Position numbers and translations under genes: made by a program | The notes under the pieces: generated by a model | What the model saw: the letters and a program-made list of their open reading frames with translations, nothing else | Told to the model about the DNA's origin: nothing | The model's database searches: none | In this document: positions 6,763-14,406 of the stretch, piece after piece | Layout: each line of letters starts with the position of its first letter | How positions within the stretch are numbered: the stretch's first letter is position 1 | Assembly (NCBI GenBank): GCA_036380835.1 | Contig: DASVDZ010000047.1 | Coordinates: forward strand, 1 to 64,000 | From: DASQJL01 sp036380835 | GTDB taxonomy: Bacteria; Eisenbacteria; RBG-16-71-46; SZUA-252 | Direction of reading: 5' to 3' | Length of the DNA: 64,000 bases

Positions 6763-8968
6763 ACGCGTCCTGATCGAGGGCTTCGGCCCCCTCTCGCGTT
6801 TCGACGCCGTGCTCGAGCCGAAGCGTCTGAACCTGCTCATCGGCCCCAACGAGTCGGGCAAGTCGTCCTTCGCGAACGCCGTGATCGCCACGCTCTTCGG
6901 CTTCGCTTCCCACGAGGCCGAGGCGATGGCGCGTCCGTGGGCGGGCGGCTCGCACAAGACCGCGATCGTCTTCTCCGCCGGGGCGGGGCGCTACCGCCTG
7001 CGCCGGAACTTCGAGACGCACGAGGTCCACGTCGAGCAGCTCGCGGTCGGTTCGGACGAAGCGGAGACCACGCTCTTCAAGGGCATCGCGAACCCGCGAG
7101 GCCGGAGCGCCGAGCAGGCGCAGTACGAGGAGCTGCTCCGCGGGTGGTTCGGGTTCACCGACGCGCGCCTCTTCCGCGAGTCGGCGTTCGTCCACGAGAG
7201 CGCGCTCGAGACGCAGGTGAGCCCCGAGCTCCGCCACCTGGTCTCGGGGGCGGTCGAGGCGGACTACCAGCAGATCGAGGACGCGCTGCTCGAGCGACTC
7301 GACCATCTGACCCGCGAGCATCCGTTCGATCCGCGGCAGCGGAAGCGCGCCAACCGCTCGATCGAGACCCACGAGTCCGCGATCGAGCAGCTTCGCTCGC
7401 GGCGCTCCCGCTCGGAGACCGTGCTCCACGAGCTCAAGTCGCGGAACAAGGAGCGGGAGGAGATCGAGGGGCGGATCGCCGAGGTGAGGGCCGAGCTGGC
7501 GGGGAAGGAGCAGCTCCTCGCGGACCTGGAATCGTGGGTCCGGCTCCGCGAGGAGCAGCGGAAGCTCCTGAAGCGCGTCCCCGCCGTGGGCCAGGAGCTG
7601 GTCCTGTCGCGCCGCGCGCGCTCCCAGACCGAGGAGATCGACCGCCGGATCGCCGAGAGCCTCGGCTACCTGGCGAACGCTCCCGACGAGGTCGAGGCCG
7701 ACCTGGTTCGTCTCGGGATGCTCCGCACGCAGCGCGCCCGGCACCAGAAGGCCGCCGAGGGCGAGCGCGAGCGGATCGAGACGCGGCGCGCGCCCAAGCC
7801 GACGGGGGCGATCGTGCTCGCCCTCGTGCTCGCCGCGATCGTCGGCGGGATCGCGTACGCCACGTGGAAGAACCCCGGGATCGCCGCCCTGGGCACCGTC
7901 TTGGGCGCGGTCGCCGGCGCCGTCCTCGGCCGCCTCTTCGGGGGAGGCACGGGGAAGAACCGCGCGATGGCCGAGGCGCAGGTCCGGGTCGCCGAGGAGA
8001 ACATCCGGACGATCAGCCAGGAGATCGATCAGATCGAGATTCGCGTGAGCCCGTACATCGCGGGACGGACGCTCGAGGTCGTGCTGTCCGACGTGAAGCG
8101 CTACCGGGTGGCGAACCAGGAGCGGCGGGAGGCGGCCGCCGTCATGCACTCCCTGCCCACGCCCGAGCGCCTGGAGGCGGAGTCGAAGGAGCTGGACGAG
8201 GCGGTCGCGAGCTACCGTTCCAAGGAGAAGGTGCTCCTCCAGCAGTCGCCGTTCTTGGCCCCGCTCCGCGACGACCCGCTCCAGGCCGCCGAGGCCGCCG
8301 AGCGGCTGAAGCGCGAGGCGACGACGCTTCGCACGAAGCTGGGCGCCGCGCAGGAGACGCTCGACGCACTCCTCAAGCGGGTGGGCGGCGGCGAGGGGGA
8401 CGCGGAGAATCTCGAAGCGCTCGACGAGCAGATCACCACCGAGGAGGAGGCGCTCGCGCGGGAGACGCGCCAGCGGGATGCGCTCCTCCTGGCGCTCGAG
8501 GTGCTCCGCGACTCGGTCGTCGCCTACCAGCAGCAGCACGTCGGACGCCTCGCCCAGGGCGCCGGGGCCACGCTCTCCCACCTGACCGGGGGACGCTACG
8601 CCTCGGTCGCGCTCGACGCCGAGTTCGTGCCGAGCCTCTCCCAGGGCGGCCGCGACGGGATCCCCCTCGGCTCCGTGAGCCGCGGCACGCGCGACGCCTT
8701 CTACCTCGCGCTCCGGGCCGCCCTCTGCCGGGAACTCGCGGCGCGGGAACCGCTCCCGCTCATCCTGGACGACCCCATCGCCCACATGGACGAGGAGCGC
8801 CGCGGGGCGCTCCTCTCCCTCTTCGAGGACCTCGCCGAGGAGATCCAGGTGATCCTCCTCACCCACGACCGCCGGGTCTTGAACCAGGTCCGGGAGGCCC
8901 ATGTGCTGGCCGTCGGAAACGCCTCCTCCGTCAAGGAATCCAGCCGCAAGGTCGAGACCCGCAAGTAG
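6752..8968 (+). CDS. SbcC/YhaN-like SMC-type ATPase with central membrane segments
   Basis: 738 residues. Walker A is GPNESGKSS at 31-39 near the N-terminus. The C-terminal half of the ATPase has LILDDPIAHMDEE near 670 and ILLTHDRR near 700, with a short coiled-coil middle (Arg/Glu-rich). Around residues 350-395 are two hydrophobic segments (AIVLALVLAAIVGGIAYA and AALGTVLGAVAGAVLG), the hallmark of YhaN rather than cytosolic SbcC. It pairs with the overlapping nuclease gene upstream. At 738 residues it is shorter than SbcC (about 1000), mainly in the coiled coil. A membrane-tethered Mre11/Rad50-like complex is the likely product. Confidence 0.85.
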   Translation: MRLERVLIEGFGPLSRFDAVLEPKRLNLLIGPNESGKSSFANAVIATLFGFASHEAEAMARPWAGGSHKTAIVFSAGAGRYRLRRNFETHEVHVEQLAVGSDEAETTLFKGIANPRGRSAEQAQYEELLRGWFGFTDARLFRESAFVHESALETQVSPELRHLVSGAVEADYQQIEDALLERLDHLTREHPFDPRQRKRANRSIETHESAIEQLRSRRSRSETVLHELKSRNKEREEIEGRIAEVRAELAGKEQLLADLESWVRLREEQRKLLKRVPAVGQELVLSRRARSQTEEIDRRIAESLGYLANAPDEVEADLVRLGMLRTQRARHQKAAEGERERIETRRAPKPTGAIVLALVLAAIVGGIAYATWKNPGIAALGTVLGAVAGAVLGRLFGGGTGKNRAMAEAQVRVAEENIRTISQEIDQIEIRVSPYIAGRTLEVVLSDVKRYRVANQERREAAAVMHSLPTPERLEAESKELDEAVASYRSKEKVLLQQSPFLAPLRDDPLQAAEAAERLKREATTLRTKLGAAQETLDALLKRVGGGEGDAENLEALDEQITTEEEALARETRQRDALLLALEVLRDSVVAYQQQHVGRLAQGAGATLSHLTGGRYASVALDAEFVPSLSQGGRDGIPLGSVSRGTRDAFYLALRAALCRELAAREPLPLILDDPIAHMDEERRGALLSLFEDLAEEIQVILLTHDRRVLNQVREAHVLAVGNASSVKESSRKVETRK

Positions 8969-9006
8969 AACAATTCGCTCAAGGTATGGCTGGAAGCAGC
9001 CGAACC

Positions 9007-10884
9007 ATGAGCCGTATGGCCACCCCGAGTCCCGCCAAACCCACGACGCCGGAACAGCGCGCGGAACGGATCCGCGATCAGGTGCTCGCGCTCGACGTGA
9101 AGCGCGTCGCCGATTGGATCCAGGCGCTGATCCGCACGATCAAGGCGATGCGGATGTATCTCCCCAACAATCCGACGCTGCACAAATTCCAGGGAGACAT
9201 GGAAGGCCGCACCTGGTCGATGCTGAAGGAGATCGGCGACATCACGCTGAGCGTCCAGCAGTTCGACTTCCTCTTCGAGAACTACTCCGTCTACCACAAC
9301 GCCGCGCGCGAGGAGTCGCTCGCGTTCCGCTTCCACGCCGACGGGATCCGCGAGATCACGATCCGCGAGGGGCTCGAGCCGCCCGAGCTGCGCGCGTTCC
9401 TCGACGTGCTGAAGCGCGCCACCGACGGGCCCACCGGCCAGGACGACGTCGTGACGCTCCTCTGGGAACGCGACTTCCGCCACATCGAGTACGTCTACAT
9501 CCCGCTCGAGGACCTCGTGGAGGAGAGCGGCTTCGAGATCGAGGACGAGGAGGGGGAGCGCGGGCCCGGCATTCCGTGGCCTTCGGACGGCGGCGCCGAG
9601 GCCTTCGACGGGGAGGACGCGGTGGTGAGCGGCCCGGCCGGCGCCGCGGACGCGCCGACCGACGCCTCGGGGGAGGCGCTGGTGGGGCGTTCCGATGACT
9701 GGGCGGCGCGCATCGCGCCCGCGCCGACGTGGGACGAGGCGATCGGCATCCAGTTCCGCCTCGAGGACGCGGAGGTCGAGGCGCTCCATCAGGCGATCGA
9801 GACCGAGACCGCGCTCCCCCTGGGCGAGGAGGTGCTCGAGATCGTCGCCGCCATTCTCGAGGCCGAGGAGGAGCCGACCGGGTTCCTCGAGTCCGCCGTG
9901 GCGTTCCAACGCTTCATCGAGCTGGCGGTCGAGGAGGCGGACGTGGCGCGGGCGAACGCGCTCCTCGCCCGCCTCAAGACGATCGCCGCCAAGCAGGCGG
10001 AGCGGCGCGCGGAGTTCGCGGGGCTCGCGGGCCAGGTGATCCGCGAGATCGGCCGCCCCAGCTTCCTCGGGCAGGTGGCGCCGACGCTCAACGGCCATCC
10101 CGACATCGACCCCGCCGTGCTGACCAACTTCCTCGTCCAGCTCGGATCGGGCGCCGCGCCGGCGATCTGCGACCTCCTGGGCCAGGTGAATCACGTGAAG
10201 CACCGCCGCGCGCTCTGCGAGGCGCTCGCCATCTCCTGCCGCGACGACGTCGAGGTGCTGATCGCGCGCCTCGGCGACTCGCGCTGGTACGTGATCCGAA
10301 ACATCGTCTACGTTCTGGGCCGCATCGCGCACCAAGGTGTGGAGCGCGCGCTCGACAGGGCACTGCATCACGAAGACGTCCGCGTGCGCAAGGAAGCCGT
10401 GCGGGCGCTGGGCTGCATCGAGAGCCCGTCGAGCCGCGCGTACCTCATCTCGGCCTTCCGGGATCCGGACGCCGGGGTGCGCGTCCAGGCCGCGATGACC
10501 CTCGCGGCCAAGCGCGACGACCGAGCCGCCCAGAGCATCCTCGGCGTGATCCAGGCGCCGGAGTTCGCCCGGCGGGACCTGAGCGAGCGCCAGGCGTTCT
10601 TCGAGGCGCTCGGCCGCTCGGGGTCGGACTCGATCGTTCCGAAGCTCGAGACGATGCTCGTCAAGGGGGGCCTCTTCCGGTCGGGGAGCGACGAGGAACG
10701 CGCGCACGCGGCGCTCGGCCTGGCGTGGCTCGGGAGCCCGGCGGCCATCGCGATCCTGAACCGCGAGGTGGAGAGCAAGCGCGACCCGGTCCGGCGCGCC
10801 GTCGAGGCCGCGCTCACCACCGTCCGGAACGCGGCGATGGGCGGGAAGCCCGCGGAGCCGCCCGCCGACGAGGAGGGTGCGTGA
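9007..10884 (+). CDS. HEAT-repeat protein with N-terminal domain shared with the adjacent HD-GYP protein
   Basis: About 625 residues. The first 130 residues form a folded domain (LIRTIKAMRMYLPNNP, FDFLFENYSVYHN, GLEPPELRAFLDVL). Next is an acidic Gly/Ala linker (about 175-235), then helices, then HEAT repeats from about 370 (SRWYVIRNIVYVLGRI, VRVRKEAVRALGCI, AGVRVQAAMTLA). No enzyme motif is visible, so a scaffold role is likely. I prefer the ATG at 9007, with GGAAG ten bases upstream, over 8986 (seven residues longer). Its stop overlaps the GTG of the HD-GYP gene, so the two are coupled. The function is unknown. Confidence 0.75.
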   Translation: MSRMATPSPAKPTTPEQRAERIRDQVLALDVKRVADWIQALIRTIKAMRMYLPNNPTLHKFQGDMEGRTWSMLKEIGDITLSVQQFDFLFENYSVYHNAAREESLAFRFHADGIREITIREGLEPPELRAFLDVLKRATDGPTGQDDVVTLLWERDFRHIEYVYIPLEDLVEESGFEIEDEEGERGPGIPWPSDGGAEAFDGEDAVVSGPAGAADAPTDASGEALVGRSDDWAARIAPAPTWDEAIGIQFRLEDAEVEALHQAIETETALPLGEEVLEIVAAILEAEEEPTGFLESAVAFQRFIELAVEEADVARANALLARLKTIAAKQAERRAEFAGLAGQVIREIGRPSFLGQVAPTLNGHPDIDPAVLTNFLVQLGSGAAPAICDLLGQVNHVKHRRALCEALAISCRDDVEVLIARLGDSRWYVIRNIVYVLGRIAHQGVERALDRALHHEDVRVRKEAVRALGCIESPSSRAYLISAFRDPDAGVRVQAAMTLAAKRDDRAAQSILGVIQAPEFARRDLSERQAFFEALGRSGSDSIVPKLETMLVKGGLFRSGSDEERAHAALGLAWLGSPAAIAILNREVESKRDPVRRAVEAALTTVRNAAMGGKPAEPPADEEGA

Positions 10885-12362
10885 ACGAGACGACCCGCGC
10901 CACGCCGAAGCCGCAGGGCGGCAGGACGCAGAACGACGAGACGCCGGCCCGCCTCATGGTCCAGGGCCGCGGCCTCGCGATCCACCTCTGCGTGCTCCTC
11001 AGGACGGCGCGCGTGCATGACGTCGGGAACGTGGCGTTCCAGGGCCCACTCACCAACTTCATCGAGACGGTGGAGCAGATGTGGACCGCCGAGGGGGACT
11101 TCAAGCTCCAGGCGCTCGGCGACTTCCTCTACGTGAACCACCAGAGGCTCCGCGTCGACGCGTCGTCCTATCCCAGCTACCAGTTCCTGATCGACGAGTT
11201 CCGAGCGCGTGGTCTCTCCGGGTTCGTCTTCACCGGCAAGGTGTCGCCGCCCGAGGTGAAGAAGTTCGTTCGGCTCTTCCTCGACGTGGACGTGAAGGCG
11301 GCCGATCCGTTCGACGAGTTCACCGAGGCCCTCTCGAAGCTGTCGGTGCAGCATCTGGTGCCGCTCCGCGCCGTCGTTCCCGCGACGGGGCGGATCGGGG
11401 CCGAAGAGGTGCGCGACAGCCGGAAGGCGGCCAAGCGGACCTTCTACCGCGCCATCGAGTCGGCCCGCACGGTCATGCTGAGCGCCCGGGACCACAAGCC
11501 GATCGACCTCCGGAAGGCGAAGCGCGCCGTGCAGGGGATCGTCGACCTGATCCTCGAGGAGGAGTTCTCGCTCTTCGGCCTGACCGCGATCAAGAACCAC
11601 GACGAGTACACGTTCCAGCACTGCGTGAACGTCTCGATCCTCTCGATCGCGCTGGGGCAGCGGCTCGGGCTCTCGAAGAAGCTCCTGGGGGAGCTGGGCG
11701 TGGCGGCCATCCTGCACGACCTCGGCAAGGCGACGATTCCGCCCTGGGTGCTCAACAAGCCGGGGAAGCTGACCGCCGAGGAGTGGAAGATGATGATGGA
11801 TCACCCGGTCCAGGGCGTGAAGCTGATCGCCAAGATGCGCGGCCTGAACGAGCTCGCGCTCCGGGCGATGATCGTCGCGTTCGAGCACCACCTGAACTAC
11901 GACCAGTCGGGCTATCCGCGGATCGGGAACCGCCTCAAGCAGTCGCTCTTCAGCCGCATCGTCTCGATCGCCGACTGCTTCGACGCGATGACGGCGCATC
12001 GCGCCTACCGCCGGACCCCCTTCACGCCGTACGAGGCGCTCCACCAGATGATCGCCGAGAACCGGGAGAAGTTCGACCCGCTCCTCCTCAAGGCGTTCAT
12101 CAACACGGTCGGCATGTACCCCGCCGGCACCGTCGTCCTGCTCGACACGAACGAGATCGGCGTCGTCGTGGCGCACAACGCGCACGACATCTTCCGGCCC
12201 AAGGTCAAGGTGATGGCCGACAAGGAGCGCCACGCGATCGAGGAGGGCCCGGTCGTCGACCTGAGCCTCCGCGACGAGGAGACCGGCGCCTACGCGGTCG
12301 GCATCGTCTCGGCTCTGAACCCCGAGGAGTACGACATCAACATCGCCGACGCGCTGGCGTAG
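10881..12362 (+). CDS. HD-GYP domain protein, probable cyclic-di-GMP phosphodiesterase
   Basis: About 493 residues from a GTG with AGGAGG upstream. Residues 30-150 form an N-terminal domain that resembles that of the preceding gene (FLYVNHQRLRVDASSYP, KVSPPEVKKFVRLFLD). The HD-GYP domain follows: QHCVNVSIL, ILHDLGKATIP near 277, MDHPVQG, EHHLNYDQSGYP near 334, and SIADCFDAMTAHRAYR. The metal-binding His and Asp residues are kept, but the canonical HHExxDGxGYP reads HHLNYDQSGYP, so activity is likely but not certain. It would lower cyclic-di-GMP, a second messenger for motility and polysaccharide output. Confidence 0.85.
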   Translation: MNETTRATPKPQGGRTQNDETPARLMVQGRGLAIHLCVLLRTARVHDVGNVAFQGPLTNFIETVEQMWTAEGDFKLQALGDFLYVNHQRLRVDASSYPSYQFLIDEFRARGLSGFVFTGKVSPPEVKKFVRLFLDVDVKAADPFDEFTEALSKLSVQHLVPLRAVVPATGRIGAEEVRDSRKAAKRTFYRAIESARTVMLSARDHKPIDLRKAKRAVQGIVDLILEEEFSLFGLTAIKNHDEYTFQHCVNVSILSIALGQRLGLSKKLLGELGVAAILHDLGKATIPPWVLNKPGKLTAEEWKMMMDHPVQGVKLIAKMRGLNELALRAMIVAFEHHLNYDQSGYPRIGNRLKQSLFSRIVSIADCFDAMTAHRAYRRTPFTPYEALHQMIAENREKFDPLLLKAFINTVGMYPAGTVVLLDTNEIGVVVAHNAHDIFRPKVKVMADKERHAIEEGPVVDLSLRDEETGAYAVGIVSALNPEEYDINIADALA

Positions 12363-12417
12363 GCCGGCGCGGGGTCATCCGATCCTCGCGGGGCCCCGTC
12401 GCCGGGCCCTCGCCGCC

Positions 12418-12446
12418 TTGACGTTCCCTCCGTAGCCGCCTAAACT
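12418..12446 (+). promoter_or_regulatory. sigma-70-type promoter upstream of the sigma-54 activator
   Basis: TTGACG at 12418-12423 and TAAACT at 12441-12446 are separated by exactly 17 bp, matching five of six and four of six consensus bases. A short inverted repeat (TAAAC and GTTTA around a 6 bp centre) overlaps the -10. The ATG of the regulator at 12489 is about 35 bp past the expected start of transcription. Spacing and position make this a good candidate; no experimental support. Confidence 0.5.
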
Positions 12447-12488
12447 CCTAGGTTTACGTCACTTCCTCTGGTTTCGGAGAACCCTTCC

Positions 12489-13883
12489 GTGTCGCTCCAC
12501 CGCCCCCGCGCCCTGATCGTCGACAAGGACACGGCCGAGACGCGCGAGCTCGTCGCGGCGCTCGAGGCCGACGGCTTCGACACGCGCTGGGTCAAGGACG
12601 GCGAGCAGGCCTTCAACGTGCTCGACGCGCCGGGGCCCGACGAGGCCGGCGCGGCCGCCCCGGCGGGCCCGGAGGTGGTGATCGCCGAGCTTCGCGCGCA
12701 GCGCGTGGACGGGATGCGGCTCCTCGAGGTGGCCAAGCGCCGGAACCCGGAGGTCTGCGCCATCCTGATCGCCGACGCGGGGACGATCGAGCTCGCCACC
12801 GAGGCGATGCGCGACGGCGCCTACGACTTCCAGACGCGCCCCTTGAACCTCCCCAAGATGCTCGCCGTGATCCGCCGCGCCATCTCGCACCAGAAGCTCG
12901 TGAGCCGGGCCTCCGACCTCGCCGAGCGGCTCGACGAGCGGATCCGCATCCCCAGCATGACCGGCGGCTCGCGCGCGATGCAGGATCTCTTCGCGCGCGT
13001 CGCGCACGTGGCGCCGACGCGCGCGACGGTGCTGATCCAGGGGGAGACCGGCGCCGGGAAGGAGCTGATCGCGAAGGCGCTCCACCAGCTGTCGCCGCGC
13101 AAGGACGAGCGCTTCGTGAAGCTCCACTGCGCCGAGCTCTCCGAGAACATCATCGAGAGCGAGCTCTTCGGGCACGAGCGCGGCGCCTTCACCGGCGCGG
13201 AGCAGCAGCGAAAGGGGCGCTTCGAGCTGGCCGACCAGGGGACCCTCTTCGTCGACGAGATCTCCGAGATCCCGACGAACGTCCAGACGAAGCTCCTCCG
13301 CGTGCTCCAAGACCGGCAGTTCGAGCGGGTCGGCGGGAACGAGACCGTAACGGTCGACGTGCGCGTGGTCGCGGCCACGAACAAGCCGCTCGATCTTCTC
13401 GTCGCGCGCGGCCAGTTCAGGGAAGACCTCTACTACCGGCTCCGCGTCGTGCTGCTCGAGGTGCCGCCGCTTCGGGAGCGGCGCGAGGACCTCCCGCTCC
13501 TCGTCGAGGCGTTCGTGAAGGAGATGAACCGGGAGCACGGTCGGAAGGTCGCGGGCGTCACGCGCGGCGTCGTCGACCGGATGATGCAGTACGACTGGCC
13601 AGGGAACGTGCGCGAGCTCAAGAACACGGTGGAGGAGATGGTGCTCTTCACCCAGGGGAAGCGCCTCCTCGACGTGTCGGACCTCCCGCTCGCGATCCGC
13701 CAACAGCGACCGGCCGCGGCGGCCGAGCTCCACCTCACGGTGGGGATGCCGATGCAGGAGATCGAGCGGGCGGCGATCGAGGCGACGCTCCGGTCGGTGG
13801 GCTACGACAAGCAGAAGGCCGCCAAGATCCTCGGCATCGGGCTGCGGACGCTCTACCGGAAGCAGAAGGAGTACGGGCTGTGA
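12489..13883 (+). CDS. NtrC-family sigma-54 activator with degenerate receiver domain
   Basis: 464 residues. Receiver-like domain 1-130, AAA+ domain about 155-390, Fis-type helix-turn-helix about 425-464 (KQKAAKILGIGLRTLYRK). The AAA+ part is complete: GETGAGKE at 185-192, GAFTGA at 232-237, FVDEI Walker B near 254, and an intact arginine-finger region (FREDLYYRL). The receiver lacks the standard chemistry. The phospho-acceptor Asp position is Glu 67 (VVIAELRA), the conserved Thr is Ala 95, and the conserved Lys is Arg 117. There is also an Ala/Gly/Pro insertion near 47-61. It should activate sigma-54 promoters without normal phosphorylation. Confidence 0.88.
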   Translation: MSLHRPRALIVDKDTAETRELVAALEADGFDTRWVKDGEQAFNVLDAPGPDEAGAAAPAGPEVVIAELRAQRVDGMRLLEVAKRRNPEVCAILIADAGTIELATEAMRDGAYDFQTRPLNLPKMLAVIRRAISHQKLVSRASDLAERLDERIRIPSMTGGSRAMQDLFARVAHVAPTRATVLIQGETGAGKELIAKALHQLSPRKDERFVKLHCAELSENIIESELFGHERGAFTGAEQQRKGRFELADQGTLFVDEISEIPTNVQTKLLRVLQDRQFERVGGNETVTVDVRVVAATNKPLDLLVARGQFREDLYYRLRVVLLEVPPLRERREDLPLLVEAFVKEMNREHGRKVAGVTRGVVDRMMQYDWPGNVRELKNTVEEMVLFTQGKRLLDVSDLPLAIRQQRPAAAAELHLTVGMPMQEIERAAIEATLRSVGYDKQKAAKILGIGLRTLYRKQKEYGL

Positions 13884-14341
13884 GCGGCGGCGCGGGTGAG
13901 GGGCGCGGCGGGGACGCCGCCGCCGGCGCGAGCGGGGTGCTCGGCGGTCGGCCCGCCTTCGGCCTCTCCGAGATCATCCTGATCGTGAAGGACGTCGCGC
14001 GCTCGGTCGCCTTCTACCGCGACGTCGTCGGGCTCGTCCCCGACAACCTGGCCCACGCCACGTTCGCCTGGTTCTGGACCGGCCCCGCCGGAAAGACCCA
14101 GCGCCTCGGGCTCACCACCGGGCCGCTCTCCTTCGGCGCGGCGCACTGCGGCGGGCCCCAGCACTTCGCGTTGGGCGTCGAGGCGGCGCGCATCCCGGAG
14201 CTAAGAGCGGCGCTCGAGGCGAAGGGTATTCCGGTCGAGGGCCCCGTCGAATTCAAGTTCTGGAACGCGCGCTCGATCTACTTCAGCGATCCGGACGGGC
14301 ACCGCCTCGAGTTCTGCGGGTTCGAGCGGCCGTCTCCGTAG
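13880..14341 (+). CDS. VOC/glyoxalase family protein
   Basis: The 153-residue protein starts at a GTG that overlaps the stop of the sigma-54 activator by four bases. After an Ala/Gly-rich lead it has LSEIILIVKDVARSVAFYRD, a typical VOC opening, then FAWFWTGPAGK, QHFALGVEAARI and a C-terminal DPDGHRLEFCGFE, the standard metal-ligand Glu strand. One VOC module pair, size normal. The substrate is unknown. Coupling to a regulator gene is unusual for a housekeeping glyoxalase and may point to a ligand-linked role, but that is inference. Confidence 0.82.
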   Translation: MSGGAGEGRGGDAAAGASGVLGGRPAFGLSEIILIVKDVARSVAFYRDVVGLVPDNLAHATFAWFWTGPAGKTQRLGLTTGPLSFGAAHCGGPQHFALGVEAARIPELRAALEAKGIPVEGPVEFKFWNARSIYFSDPDGHRLEFCGFERPSP

Positions 14342-14342
14342 C

Positions 14343-14395
14343 GCGCGGCGGCCCGTCGCGCCTCCAGTCGCCGTAGCGCGGCGGCCCGTCGCGCC
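14343..14395. repeat. 20 bp direct repeat, each copy a hairpin, between convergent genes
   Basis: An identical 20 bp unit occurs at 14343-14362 and 14376-14395 with 13 bp between. Each copy can fold into an 8 bp stem (arms starting GCGCG and ending CGCGC, with one G-T pair) and a 3-base loop. They lie between the VOC stop (14341) and the stop of the convergent glycosyltransferase (14407). The most likely role is a double, bidirectional transcription terminator without a T-run. Confidence 0.6.
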
Positions 14396-14406
14396 ATCCC
14401 ACCGCC

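Noticed and set aside
6491..8902. 803-residue minus-strand frame opposite the SbcC-like gene
   Set aside because: It is an antisense shadow caused by high third-position GC; composition is Arg/Asp/Leu repeats with no motif, whereas the plus strand carries complete ATPase motifs.
8986..9006. Upstream ATG for the HEAT protein
   Set aside because: Its AAGG lies only one base before the ATG, too close for ribosome binding, while 9007 has GGAAG at a workable distance; not excluded.
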